Shown: positions 36,347 to 45,599, counted from the stretch's first letter. The stretch is DNA of 64,000 nucleotides from Vibrio porteresiae DSM 19223 (GCF_024347055.1 NZ_AP024895.1:3534001-3598000), one strand, 5' to 3'. Notes: generated by a model not told the origin, from the sequence alone. Made by a program: numbers and translations.

Positions 36347-37192
36347 GTGAATATGTTTACCGATTACAAACTTCCTCTTGGTCATTGGATGGAGAGCTTT
36401 GTCGATTGGCTGACTATCCATGCATCAGGCTTCTTCGACACCATCTCTATCACACTAGAAACAGCGATCATGTTTATGGTGGATATCTTTAAAGCACTGC
36501 CACCAGCAGCACCTATCTTGCTGACAGCAGCCATTGCTTGGTGGCTACATCGTCGAATTTCTCTGGTGATCTTTGTTATTGCTGCTCTGCTCCTCATTTT
36601 AAATTTGGGCTATTGGCAGGAAATGCTCGAGACCTTCGTCATGGTGTTCTCAGCGACCTTCATTTGTATCGTTGTTGGTGTCCCTCTGGGAATTATGGCT
36701 GCTCATCGCCCTTGGCTGTATACCTTGATGCGCCCGATTCTCGATTTAATGCAAACCGTACCCACCTTCGTTTACCTCATCCCTACTTTGGTTTTGTTTG
36801 GTTTAGGTGTGGTTCCTGGGCTTATATCCACCATCATTTTTGCTATTGCTGCGCCAATCCGTTTAACGTATCTCGGCGTGAATAAAGTACCAGAAGAGCT
36901 TGTTGAGGCGGGTAAAGCGTTCGGTGCAAGCAAAATGAAATTACTCTTTAAAGTAGAGCTTCCAGCTGCGATGCCAAGCATTATGACCGGTGTAAGCCAG
37001 TGTATTATGTTATCTCTATCCATGGTTGTGGTTGCTGCGTTAGTCGGTGCTGATGGCTTAGGAAAACCCGTAGTTCGGGCACTCAATACCGTGAATATTT
37101 CTCAAGGTTTTGAAGCAGGCTTAGCCATTGTACTTGTCGCCATCATTCTCGACCGCTTGTGTAAAGCGCCAAACAACAAGGAGGTACAGTAA
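36347..37192 (+). CDS. choW: Choline ABC transporter permease
   Basis: Inner-membrane permease of the ProW family. Several hydrophobic segments and the EAA-type loop VPEELVEAGKAFGASKMKLLFKVELPAAMPSIMTGV are clear. The start is uncertain: GTG at 36347 has an AAGGA site at ideal spacing, and ATG at 36353 is close behind. The stop codon overlaps the choV start (TAATG). Confidence 0.9.
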   Translation: MNMFTDYKLPLGHWMESFVDWLTIHASGFFDTISITLETAIMFMVDIFKALPPAAPILLTAAIAWWLHRRISLVIFVIAALLLILNLGYWQEMLETFVMVFSATFICIVVGVPLGIMAAHRPWLYTLMRPILDLMQTVPTFVYLIPTLVLFGLGVVPGLISTIIFAIAAPIRLTYLGVNKVPEELVEAGKAFGASKMKLLFKVELPAAMPSIMTGVSQCIMLSLSMVVVAALVGADGLGKPVVRALNTVNISQGFEAGLAIVLVAIILDRLCKAPNNKEVQ

Positions 37193-38418
37193 TGAATGCC
37201 ATCAGTATTGAAAATTTGGATGTGGTATTTGGTACTCATAACGAATCAGCGTTAGCGCTTTTGGATCAAGGAAAAAGTCGCCAAGAGATCATTGATGAAA
37301 CAGGCCTTGTTGTTGGCGTCAATAACGTATCTCTTGATGTAAAACAGGGAGAGATTTGTGTTCTGATGGGACTGTCGGGCTCTGGCAAATCAAGTTTGCT
37401 TAGAGCGATTAACGGGCTCAATTCTATTAGCCGTGGCTCTCTGAAAGTACAAGATGGCGATCAAGTTGTCGACTTAGCTCAATGTAATGAAACAACGCTA
37501 CGTCACCTGCGCACCGAGCGCATTTCCATGGTATTTCAGAAGTTCGCTCTTATGCCTTGGTTATCCGTATTAGATAACGTGGCGTTTGGTTTGGAAATGC
37601 AGGGGGTTGCCAAAAAAGAACGTCGACGTAGAGCTCAAGAAAAATTGGATATGGTTGGACTTGGTGAATGGGGAGAACAGTTCCCTCATGAGCTTTCCGG
37701 AGGCATGCAGCAACGCGTTGGATTAGCGAGAGCTTTCGCTATGGACAGCGACATCTTACTTATGGATGAGCCATTCTCAGCTCTTGATCCTCTCATTAGA
37801 ACCCAACTTCAAGATGAATTATTAGATTTGCAGAAGAAGCTGAACAAAACCATCGTGTTTGTTAGCCACGACCTCGACGAGGCATTAAAGATTGGATCGC
37901 GCATAGCAATTATGGAATCGGGTAAGTTAATTCAATACAGTAAGCCTGAGCGTATAGTTCTCAATCCCAAAACCCAATATGTCCGAGACTTTGTTGCTCA
38001 TACGAATCCTCTTAATGTGCTGCGTGGGCGCTCCTTGCTTAATTCAGATAATGAGTTAATTCAAAAAAATCAGCGTTGGCAAATTGCTGAAGATGACAAT
38101 CTCTGGTTAGAAAAACATGACGAAGAATGGTTGATTGCTGGGCGTAGTGATTACCAAATCGTTGAGTGGGACGCAAAACAAGATCATAACGAACTCGACT
38201 CACATTCTATCGTGCTCGCCCCTTCAGAAATTGACATGCGTGATGCGATAGAAATTCGTTACCACACTAGCAATCCTATCGTATTGATGGAAGCTGGTGA
38301 GCCGATTGGTGTTCTCAACGATCATGATTTTTACCATGCACTATTAGGCAAATACAATGAGCCACAAGAAGCAGACATCACAGGTCAAGATACACAGCGA
38401 AGTGTTGAAGCTGCGTAA
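37192..38418 (+). CDS. choV: Choline ABC transporter ATPase
   Basis: ATPase subunit of the ProV class; 408 aa. Walker A is GLSGSGKSS, the signature LSGGMQQRVGLARA, and Walker B ILLMDEPFSALDPL. The N-terminal extension typical of ProV is present, and the C-terminal region (about 280-390) has the position of a regulatory CBS-like domain, here degenerate. It is the last gene of the betaine operon and is followed by a terminator. Confidence 0.93.
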   Translation: MNAISIENLDVVFGTHNESALALLDQGKSRQEIIDETGLVVGVNNVSLDVKQGEICVLMGLSGSGKSSLLRAINGLNSISRGSLKVQDGDQVVDLAQCNETTLRHLRTERISMVFQKFALMPWLSVLDNVAFGLEMQGVAKKERRRRAQEKLDMVGLGEWGEQFPHELSGGMQQRVGLARAFAMDSDILLMDEPFSALDPLIRTQLQDELLDLQKKLNKTIVFVSHDLDEALKIGSRIAIMESGKLIQYSKPERIVLNPKTQYVRDFVAHTNPLNVLRGRSLLNSDNELIQKNQRWQIAEDDNLWLEKHDEEWLIAGRSDYQIVEWDAKQDHNELDSHSIVLAPSEIDMRDAIEIRYHTSNPIVLMEAGEPIGVLNDHDFYHALLGKYNEPQEADITGQDTQRSVEAA

Positions 38419-38480
38419 ACTCCCCGGCGCCAATTACTCTACTACGAGTAACATTGAGGTATTCGTTAGGCGGTAATAAA

Positions 38481-38507
38481 ACAGGGCGAAGAAGTGGTTC
38501 GCCCTGT
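38481..38507 (+). terminator. Terminator of the bet-cho operon
   Basis: ACAGGGCGAA and TTCGCCCTGT arms with a 7-base loop, followed by TTATTCTTC. Confidence 0.8.
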
Positions 38508-38611
38508 TTATTCTTCTTACTCATTTATTCTAGCTAATCCATTTATCAGGAAATCTTTATCCCTTTCAAAATGGGCTTTGCGATAGCTAGCTTTCGCACA
38601 ACACTGCCAAA

Positions 38612-39778
38612 TTATGTTCCACGTGAAACACTATTTTGAGAAAACGCAATCGACCAGTCATGCCATACTGCTTCAATACCCTGCGCCTTGAGCATCTCAT
38701 GAACCTCAGTCGTCGAACGTTCATCACTGATTTCAAATTGAACCAACTCTGTATCAGGGTGCAAATATCCTCCCGGTTGAGTACTCGACTCTGCAGACAA
38801 TGAAGTAATCCCAAACTTTACTAATTGATTGCGTAATTCAGCTGGCTCTCTAGTCGACAATGATAACTCAACCTCTGGGAAACATAGTCGATAAGCACAA
38901 ACAAGTTGAATCAATTGATTATCGCTAATTAGGCTTTTAGGTTGGACTCCTCCAGCACAAGGACGCAAACGTGGGAAAGATACAGAGTATCTAGAACGCC
39001 AGTAACGCTTTTGCAAATACGTGAGGTGATGCGCAGTAAAAAGCGAGTCAATTCTCCACTCATTTAAACCAAGCAACGCCCCAATACCAATCTTGTCCAT
39101 ACCAGCTCGCCCCAACCTATCTGGGGTATCGAGCCGATAGTGAAAATCAGTCTTTTTACCTCTTAAATGATGTTCGCCATAGACACCAGGATGATACGTT
39201 TCTTGGTATACCAAAACAGAATCCACACCAAGAGACTTAAGCTCTACATATTGCTCTGCATCGAGTGGTTGAACTTCCATTGCAACATATGAGAAATAGC
39301 GTTTAGCTAAAGGAATCATTTGCCTAAAATAGGTCATCCCCACCTTGGTTTCTTGCTCTCCTGTCACCAATAAAATGCTGTCATACCCTTTTGCTTTGAT
39401 CGCCTGCAGTTCCGATTCCACTTCCGCTGCATTCAATGTCTTTCTCTTAATGCGATTACTCATCGAGAAGCCGCAATAGGTACAATCATTTGAACATAGA
39501 TTCGATAGATAAAGTGGTATATACATTCCTATCGTTCGACCAAAGCGCTGTTGGGTCAGCTGGGTCGACATTTTCTTCATGACTGAGATAGACGCCTCTG
39601 CTGCAGGAGAGATCAAAGTCATAAAATCCTCAAGCTGGAGTCGCTTGCCCATTACACTTTTTTCTAACGCTCGTTGTACTTCTATAGGCGTTTTTGAGTA
39701 GAGTTTGAGGCGGATACTCTCCCAGTCGAGCTCCTCAAATTGTTCCAAATAGTTATTGTCCAGATAGTGATAAGCCAC
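38612..39778 (-). CDS. thiH: 2-iminoacetate synthase ThiH
   Basis: Radical SAM tyrosine lyase that produces dehydroglycine for thiazole formation. Its 388 aa compare with 377 in E. coli. The cluster-binding CSNDCTYCGF motif and the SAM-region segment SILLVTGEQETKVG are visible. The last codons before the stop fall in a perfect parS site at 38615-38630. It is the last gene of the thi operon and starts 2 bp after thiG. Confidence 0.94.
   Translation of the reverse strand: MAYHYLDNNYLEQFEELDWESIRLKLYSKTPIEVQRALEKSVMGKRLQLEDFMTLISPAAEASISVMKKMSTQLTQQRFGRTIGMYIPLYLSNLCSNDCTYCGFSMSNRIKRKTLNAAEVESELQAIKAKGYDSILLVTGEQETKVGMTYFRQMIPLAKRYFSYVAMEVQPLDAEQYVELKSLGVDSVLVYQETYHPGVYGEHHLRGKKTDFHYRLDTPDRLGRAGMDKIGIGALLGLNEWRIDSLFTAHHLTYLQKRYWRSRYSVSFPRLRPCAGGVQPKSLISDNQLIQLVCAYRLCFPEVELSLSTREPAELRNQLVKFGITSLSAESSTQPGGYLHPDTELVQFEISDERSTTEVHEMLKAQGIEAVWHDWSIAFSQNSVSRGT
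38615..38630. other. parS site (perfect)
   Basis: TGTTCCACGTGAAACA equals the 16-bp ParB consensus TGTTNCACGTGAAACA. It lies in the last codons of thiH. Confidence 0.9.
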
Positions 39779-39780
39779 GA

Positions 39781-40572
39781 TTAAACCTCCGGAACAAATA
39801 AGACATCATCAAGAAATCCTATTAGAGGACTTGTCGCTGATGCATGTAAAGCAACACTACCTAGACCGCTCTCAAATGCCAACCGACCAGCCATAACCGC
39901 TAAACGAAAAGCCTCTGCCATAGCGATAGGATTACTTGCCGAAGCTATCGCAGTATTCACCAAAACAGCATCAGCTCCCATCTCCAATAGATAACTCGCA
40001 TCGGAAGGTCTGCCAATTCCAGCATCAACAACCACCGGAACATTGGCCTGCTCGATAATGATGCGTAGAAATTCCTTAGCGACAACACCTTGATTACTTC
40101 CAATAGGCGAAGCCAGTGGCATAACTGCGGAACATCCAACTTCTTCAAGTCGCTTACACAAAACAGGGTCACAGTGGCAATATGGCAAAACGATAAAGCC
40201 TTGCTTTACTAACTCATCTGCGGCAGCTAATGTCTCCACCCCATCGGGCATCAAATAGCGACTATCAGGATGAATCTCTAACTTCACCCAATCAGTTCCA
40301 AATAGCTCACGAGCCAGTTGAGCAGCGAAAATGGCTTCTTTGGCATTTCTAGCACCTGAGGTATTGGGTAGTAGTTTTATCCCTGAATTAGTTAACGCGG
40401 AATAAAGCGTTTGTCCCGAGTCATGTTGATTTGCATCCACTCGCTTAAGCGCTACAGTAACCAGTTCAGAACCACTAGCTTTTAACGAATCCAGCATTAT
40501 GTCACTACTCGAAAATTTGCCGGTACCAGTAAAAAGTCTTGATGAGAAATTTGTATCTGCAATTTTGAACAT
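39781..40572 (-). CDS. thiG: Thiazole synthase
   Basis: Forms the thiazole phosphate ring from 1-deoxyxylulose 5-phosphate, dehydroglycine and ThiS thiocarboxylate. Its 263 aa contain FTGTGKFSSSDIMLDSLKASGSELVTVALKR with the active-site lysine region near WVKLEIH, and the phosphate-binding VVVDAGIGRPSDASYLLEMGADAVLVNTAI. It is coupled between thiS (5 bp) and thiH (2 bp). Confidence 0.95.
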   Translation of the reverse strand: MFKIADTNFSSRLFTGTGKFSSSDIMLDSLKASGSELVTVALKRVDANQHDSGQTLYSALTNSGIKLLPNTSGARNAKEAIFAAQLARELFGTDWVKLEIHPDSRYLMPDGVETLAAADELVKQGFIVLPYCHCDPVLCKRLEEVGCSAVMPLASPIGSNQGVVAKEFLRIIIEQANVPVVVDAGIGRPSDASYLLEMGADAVLVNTAIASASNPIAMAEAFRLAVMAGRLAFESGLGSVALHASATSPLIGFLDDVLFVPEV

Positions 40573-40577
40573 GATGA

Positions 40578-40781
40578 TTATCCTCCTGCTACTGCATTAA
40601 AAGTAACAACAACATCGCCATCTTTTAGCTGCATTTTGTTCCACTGAGATTTGGGAATTACGCACTGGTTAAGTGCTAGCGCAATACCAGCTCCCTTGAT
40701 ATCAAGTTGGATTAATACGTCACTTAGCGATGTTTCACATGAAACATCCAATGCAAATCCGTTAAAGATTATTTGACTCAT
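40578..40781 (-). CDS. thiS: Sulfur carrier protein ThiS
   Basis: A 67-aa ubiquitin-like sulfur carrier that ends in the required Gly-Gly (FNAVAGG), which is adenylated by ThiF and thiocarboxylated. It overlaps thiF by 4 bp. A parS-like site at 40731 lies inside it. Confidence 0.95.
   Translation of the reverse strand: MSQIIFNGFALDVSCETSLSDVLIQLDIKGAGIALALNQCVIPKSQWNKMQLKDGDVVVTFNAVAGG
40731..40746. other. parS-like site (15 of 16)
   Basis: TGTTTCACATGAAACA differs from the parS consensus at one central base (CACATG for CACGTG). It lies inside thiS. Confidence 0.7.
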
Positions 40782-41608
40782 AAGTAACGTGCCCCGCTCT
40801 CATTTTTATCTTTATCAATGAAAAGCGAGACTGGACACTCTTCTTCAATTTCTCTGTCTTTGCATAATGGACAATCAGGATCTCGATTAACGGAGTAAAT
40901 TGACCACTCACCACTCCTGCCATCGAAGCGATAAAGTACGGAAGATTGGAAACCAAAATTCTCCTCAGCCAAATAATTGATGCAAGCGAGAGATTGATAG
41001 CAGCTAACAACCCCAGCCACAGGCCCCAAGATGCCCATTGAGGTACATCTATTTTCAAAAATTTGGGTATCGGTAGGATACAGACAGGAATAACATGGAC
41101 ATCCTACATGATAGTTCCAAATAGAAAACTGCCCATCCCAACCGGCAGCTGCACCAGAAATAAGAGGGACTTTACTTCGACCGCAGCAGTAGTTTACTTG
41201 CTGACGTGTCGTCATATTGTCACTGCAATCGAGTACAACATCGGCAAGAGTGACTTCCAACATCAATTGTTCATCGGTCATTCGCCTTCTTACCACCCTG
41301 ACCCGACAATCACTATTTCTCTGATCAATTGCTTTTTTAAGAGCATCAACTTTGCTGACACCTAAATCATCGAAACGGTAAGCGACCTGTCTGGGTAAAT
41401 TACTCAGCTCGACTATGTCATCATCGACAAGAACTAAATGCCCCACACCAGAAGCAGACAAATAAAGAGCAGCAGCGTTACCTAACCCACCACAGCCAAT
41501 AATGAGAACTGAGCGATCCAATAGTTTGGTTTGAACTTCTTCACTCCAGGTATCAAGGCAAATCTGCTTTTGATAACGTAAAAATTGTTGATCACTAAGA
41601 TTAGGCAT
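40778..41608 (-). CDS. thiF: ThiS adenylyltransferase ThiF
   Basis: E1-like enzyme that adenylates the ThiS C-terminus; 276 aa. The ATP motif LIIGCGGLGNAAALYLSASGVG, the catalytic-aspartate segment VVLDCSDNMTTRQQVN and zinc cysteine pairs (CPCYSC; CPLC) are present. It overlaps thiE by 8 bp and thiS by 4 bp. Confidence 0.94.
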   Translation of the reverse strand: MPNLSDQQFLRYQKQICLDTWSEEVQTKLLDRSVLIIGCGGLGNAAALYLSASGVGHLVLVDDDIVELSNLPRQVAYRFDDLGVSKVDALKKAIDQRNSDCRVRVVRRRMTDEQLMLEVTLADVVLDCSDNMTTRQQVNYCCGRSKVPLISGAAAGWDGQFSIWNYHVGCPCYSCLYPTDTQIFENRCTSMGILGPVAGVVSCYQSLACINYLAEENFGFQSSVLYRFDGRSGEWSIYSVNRDPDCPLCKDREIEEECPVSLFIDKDKNESGARYL

Positions 41609-42908
41609 GTTCTCCCTCCCGGTTCTTTAGCGACTCAAACTCACGAACAACGAATGGAAGGTTGGGTTGATCTGAACTAACCGCACGAACTACTGCGATG
41701 CTATCAACACCAGTGAGGTAAACCTCTCTTGCATTACTAAGTTGAATACCGCCAATCGCGACAGTCGGAATCCTATCCAGACCTAAGGACTGAGATAGTT
41801 CCTCAATAAACTTCTGGTAAAGCGCTAATTTATATAATCCTTGAGGGCGCGAAGGCATACTTTTAGTCGTGGTAGCAAATACATGACCTAAAGCGATATA
41901 GCTAGGATAACTACGGTAGACCCGTAGTATTTCAAAATAACCGTGGGTTGATAGACCTAATCGAATATTTGCCCGCTGTAATAATGCAATACTCTCTTGT
42001 GAAATATCATCCTGACCAAGATGGACGCCATAAGCTTTATGCTTTAAAGCTAACTGCCAATAGTCATTGATGTACACAGCTGCCTGATAGCTTTTGCCAA
42101 GTTGAACAGCATGCTCTATTTCCTTTTCACGCAAATGCTCTTCTGCATTCTTCATCCGTAGTTGAACGGTTTTCACCCCCAACTTCAGTAACTGTTCTAA
42201 CCATAGGTTATTATCGACAACCGGATATAAACCAATTGCAGATGAAGTAGTTGAAGGGAATGGTACGGAGCTAGAGAATTGCTCCTTGCAAAAAGGAGCA
42301 CCGGATTCGTCGAACGTCCAATCTACAGGACATGCGAAATCTTGTGATTTTTGAGGCCACAGTGTTTCACGTGAAACAGATCCAAGTGAACGAGCTAAAA
42401 GCAGACTGTCTTCGATTGTGAACTCGAGTGCGAGCAAAACAACAAACCAACTAAAGTGAGTGGTTACATCAATTGGCAAACGCTCGAACTGAATTGCCTT
42501 GCCAGCCGATATCAGATAATCCATTCCATCAGGATTCGTTGTTATCAACAGTTCATTTTTTGGATGAGTAGACGTGTTAATTCTGTTGCTTTGTCTTTGC
42601 AGAGCGGAACGTTGCAACGATGAATCATAAACATAATTGAGATAAACAACCGATTCAAATTCGTGAACGAAGGGAAACTCATTTGGTGATTTGGTGATAA
42701 AACTTGTATCGATGTAGATAACACTCAAATCGGGAAAATGAAGGGAGAGAAACGGCTGTTTAACCGTTTCAAATGTCATGGCTAGTTTGTCAGAGCAAAC
42801 ACCATTTTGCTTCGCACAGGAAAGATGCTGGTCTATCTGTTCACTGAAATCAGCAACCGCGAAATCAGAACATGGCCAATGTTCGGGGATATGAATCTTT
42901 ATCATCAT
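41601..42908 (-). CDS. thiE: Thiamine-phosphate synthase with extra N-terminal domain
   Basis: The C-terminal half (residues about 225-430) is a TIM-barrel ThiE that joins HMP-PP and thiazole phosphate: LYPVVDNNLWLEQLLKLGVKTVQLRMKN, VYINDYWQLALKHKAYGVHLGQDD, LGHVFATTTKSMPS and VAIGGIQLSN. The N-terminal 200 or so residues are not part of classical ThiE (about 211 aa). They resemble a degenerate ThiD-like sugar-kinase fold, judged by FVVLLALEFTIEDSLLLARSLGSVSRE, without a clear ATP or substrate motif. No separate thiD is in the operon. A perfect parS site lies within the gene. Confidence 0.88.
   Translation of the reverse strand: MMIKIHIPEHWPCSDFAVADFSEQIDQHLSCAKQNGVCSDKLAMTFETVKQPFLSLHFPDLSVIYIDTSFITKSPNEFPFVHEFESVVYLNYVYDSSLQRSALQRQSNRINTSTHPKNELLITTNPDGMDYLISAGKAIQFERLPIDVTTHFSWFVVLLALEFTIEDSLLLARSLGSVSRETLWPQKSQDFACPVDWTFDESGAPFCKEQFSSSVPFPSTTSSAIGLYPVVDNNLWLEQLLKLGVKTVQLRMKNAEEHLREKEIEHAVQLGKSYQAAVYINDYWQLALKHKAYGVHLGQDDISQESIALLQRANIRLGLSTHGYFEILRVYRSYPSYIALGHVFATTTKSMPSRPQGLYKLALYQKFIEELSQSLGLDRIPTVAIGGIQLSNAREVYLTGVDSIAVVRAVSSDQPNLPFVVREFESLKNREGEHA
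42363..42378. other. parS site (perfect)
   Basis: TGTTTCACGTGAAACA matches the 16-bp ParB consensus exactly. It lies inside thiE. Confidence 0.9.
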
Positions 42909-44839
42909 TCATCCTCCCCGACGACAGGCTCCAGATATAACTCAGAACCAGCATCAACAAAACGTTGAGCCATCAGGTTCATTCCATCGCTAGCATTGAG
43001 AACATCTATCGAATTGGTCTCTACTGATTTTTTTTTGGGTAGCCCAGCTGCGTATTCACGCACTTCTTGTGAAATCTTCATTGAGCAAAACTTGGGGCCA
43101 CACATAGAACAAAAATGAGCAATCTTCCCTGACTCTTGCGGAAGAGTCTCATCATGTAGTGCTCTTGCTGTATCAGGATCAAGTGATAGGTTAAATTGGT
43201 CTTCCCAACGGAATTCAAAACGGGCCTTTGATAATGCGTTATCTCGTAGTTGTGCTCCAGGATGCCCCTTAGCTAAATCAGCAGCATGTGCAGCAAGTTT
43301 GTAAGTAATTAGTCCCGTTTTCACATCTTCTTTATTCGGCAAGCCGAGATGTTCTTTAGGTGTGACATAACAAAGCATCGCACAACCAAACCAGCCTATC
43401 ATCGCAGCACCAATCCCAGAGGTAATATGGTCGTAACCAGGAGCAATATCGGTAGTAAGTGGGCCTAATGTATAGAATGGGGCTTCATAGCAGTGCTCGA
43501 GCTGCTCTTCCATGTTCTTCTTAATCATGTGCATAGGCACATGTCCTGGGCCTTCAATCATCACTTGAACATCATATTTCCAAGCTATTTGAGTGAGCTC
43601 TCCTAACGTGTGTAGCTCAGCAAATTGAGCTTCATCGTTGGCATCCGCTATAGAACCAGGACGTAATCCGTCACCTAAAGAGAGAGCAACATCATATTGA
43701 GCACAGATCTCGCATATCTCCTTGAAATGGGTATACAAGAAGTTTTCTTGATGATGAGCAAGGCACCATTTAGCGATAATAGAGCCGCCTCGTGAAACGA
43801 TACCGGTGACTCGTTTTGCCGTCATGGGAATGTATCGAAGCAACAAGCCGCAATGGATAGTAAAGTAATCTACTCCTTGCTCAGCTTGTTCGATTAACGT
43901 ATCTCGCATGACTTCCCACGATAGATTTTCCGCTATTCCATTAACCTTTTCTAAAGCCTGATACATTGGAACTGTGCCAATTGGAACGGGGCTATTACGC
44001 AGTATCCACTCTCGAGTCTCATGAATATTACGGCCAGTAGAAAGATCCATCACGGTATCAGCCCCCCAACGCGTTGCCCAAACTAGCTTCTCAACTTCTT
44101 CCTCAATAGATGAAGAAACCGATGAATTGCCAATATTGGCATTCACTTTCACCATGAAATTTCGACCAATAATCATCGGTTCTGACTCTGGGTGGTTAAT
44201 ATTGGCAGGTATAATTGCTCGCCCTTCTGCTACTTCACGACGAACAAATTCTCCAGAGATCAATTCTGGGATTTGAGCACCAAAACGCTCACCTGAATGC
44301 TGTTGCTCCAATTCCGGCTCTGAAACTTGTAAACGACGCTGATTTTCTCGAATAGCAATGAATTCCATTTCAGGCGTAATTAGCCCTTGTCGAGCATAGT
44401 GTAACTGTGTGACTACTTTGCCTTGTTTTGCCTTACGAATTGTCGGTAAGTGAGGGAAACGAACCGAATCCAACGTGGTGTCTTCCAATCTTTCCGCGGT
44501 ATAACAAGAAGCCGTTTGATCCAATTCATAAGTATCTTGCCGTTCAGCAATCCACGTGGAACGTATCGTTTCGATACCAGAAAAAATATCTATAAGAGCA
44601 TTTACGTCAGTATATGGACCGGATGTATCGTAAACATAGAGAGGTTCATTAGCACGAAACTTCGGGTTTTCTTTAGTACCGCCGATAAGAGAATCTGAAA
44701 GAAAAATTTTACGAAATGGGACCTGTAAATCTGGACGAGAACCAGAAACGTAGGCCTTAGATGAGTTGGGTAATGGGGATGTCGTTAAGGATTCAATAAA
44801 CGATTTGGCGCTTAATCTAGCATTTTTTCTATTCGACAT
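42905..44839 (-). CDS. thiC: HMP-phosphate synthase ThiC
   Basis: Radical SAM enzyme that converts aminoimidazole ribotide to hydroxymethylpyrimidine phosphate. Its 644 aa compare with 631 in E. coli. The conserved core (VNANIGNSSVSSSIEEEVEKLVWATRWGADTVMDLSTG) and the C-terminal iron-sulfur motif CSMCGPKFCSMK are present. It is the first gene of thiCEFSGH, directly downstream of a TPP riboswitch, and its stop overlaps the thiE start. Confidence 0.96.
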   Translation of the reverse strand: MSNRKNARLSAKSFIESLTTSPLPNSSKAYVSGSRPDLQVPFRKIFLSDSLIGGTKENPKFRANEPLYVYDTSGPYTDVNALIDIFSGIETIRSTWIAERQDTYELDQTASCYTAERLEDTTLDSVRFPHLPTIRKAKQGKVVTQLHYARQGLITPEMEFIAIRENQRRLQVSEPELEQQHSGERFGAQIPELISGEFVRREVAEGRAIIPANINHPESEPMIIGRNFMVKVNANIGNSSVSSSIEEEVEKLVWATRWGADTVMDLSTGRNIHETREWILRNSPVPIGTVPMYQALEKVNGIAENLSWEVMRDTLIEQAEQGVDYFTIHCGLLLRYIPMTAKRVTGIVSRGGSIIAKWCLAHHQENFLYTHFKEICEICAQYDVALSLGDGLRPGSIADANDEAQFAELHTLGELTQIAWKYDVQVMIEGPGHVPMHMIKKNMEEQLEHCYEAPFYTLGPLTTDIAPGYDHITSGIGAAMIGWFGCAMLCYVTPKEHLGLPNKEDVKTGLITYKLAAHAADLAKGHPGAQLRDNALSKARFEFRWEDQFNLSLDPDTARALHDETLPQESGKIAHFCSMCGPKFCSMKISQEVREYAAGLPKKKSVETNSIDVLNASDGMNLMAQRFVDAGSELYLEPVVGEDE

Positions 44840-44982
44840 AGCATTTTCCTTGGATAGTAATTTAGGGATAAATGCTTGACGGGTGTGTACAACAAGAGTG
44901 ATTAACAGATGCTAATCGAGAGATAGGACAAAGCGAACAAACCCCAAACATGGGTATGTAGATGGTAAGAGCTTTGAGAAAT

Positions 44983-45078
44983 GTCTTCTCTTGTTCCCTT
45001 CGCAGGTTCTAACCTGATCAGGTTCAACGGATCCCGAATAAACGGTCTCAGCCTTATGGCACTCCGACAAGTGAGAAA
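44983..45078 (-). promoter_or_regulatory. TPP riboswitch upstream of thiC
   Basis: On the minus strand the conserved elements occur in order: CTTGTCGGAGTGCC, GGCTGAGA, CCGTTGAACCTGATC, AGGTTAGAACCTGCG and AAGGGAACAAG, with P1 closed by the TTCTC/GAGAA arms. It lies about 140 bp before the thiC start, so thiamine pyrophosphate should repress thiCEFSGH. Confidence 0.95.
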
Positions 45079-45176
45079 GATTATAAGTAACGCTTAAAAA
45101 TTAACAAACATCTTTATTTATTTAACATGAAAAATGAGAGAAAGCTTTCAATTTGACACTTAGAGCTCTGCTTCTT

Positions 45177-45560
45177 TTAAGAGCGTAGTAGCCACTGATA
45201 TCCAACATAAGCAGCCGATATACTAAACAATACGTTCAATACAACGTTGAATCCCATCTTAACGAATGCCCCCTGCTCCATCATCAAAACGTTATCCATA
45301 GAAAACGTTGAAAAGGTAGTCAACGCACCTAGAAAACCTAAACCAATAATTTGGCGCCATGGGTATGGTGCAAGCCACTCATTTTGAAAACAAGCCATCA
45401 GTACACCCATGATAAAGGAACCTATGATGTTAACGGATAATGTTCCATACGGAAAAGCTCGGCCGAAGACCATGACAGTCCACTCAGAAACCAAGTAGCG
45501 AGAGCAAGCACCAAATGCCCCACCGATAGCGATAAACAGTAAAGTAGATAATTGACTCAT
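45177..45560 (-). CDS. crcB: Fluoride exporter CrcB (Fluc)
   Basis: Small dual-topology fluoride channel of about 127 aa with four hydrophobic helices. Signatures are IGGAFGACSRYL, PYGTLSVNIIGSFIMG and GFLGALTTFSTFSMD. The ATG at 45560 (MSQLSTLLF) fits other Vibrio CrcB proteins better than the ATG at 45578. It is transcribed toward the thi operon, with no fluoride riboswitch recognised upstream. Confidence 0.93.
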   Translation of the reverse strand: MSQLSTLLFIAIGGAFGACSRYLVSEWTVMVFGRAFPYGTLSVNIIGSFIMGVLMACFQNEWLAPYPWRQIIGLGFLGALTTFSTFSMDNVLMMEQGAFVKMGFNVVLNVLFSISAAYVGYQWLLRS

Positions 45561-45577
45561 GATAAAACCTCGAAACA

Positions 45578-45599
45578 TTTGCTTACCATTGTAAGCAAA
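45578..45599. promoter_or_regulatory. Perfect inverted repeat upstream of crcB
   Basis: TTTGCTTAC and GTAAGCAAA are separated by 4 bases and lie just upstream of the crcB start. No T-run follows on the crcB strand, so an operator seems more likely than a terminator. The binding factor is unknown. Confidence 0.4.

Noticed and set aside
44554..44570. A fifth parS-like CACGTG site in thiC
   Set aside because: Outside the CACGTG core it matches the parS consensus at only half the positions (11 of 16 overall), which is no better than many chance sites.
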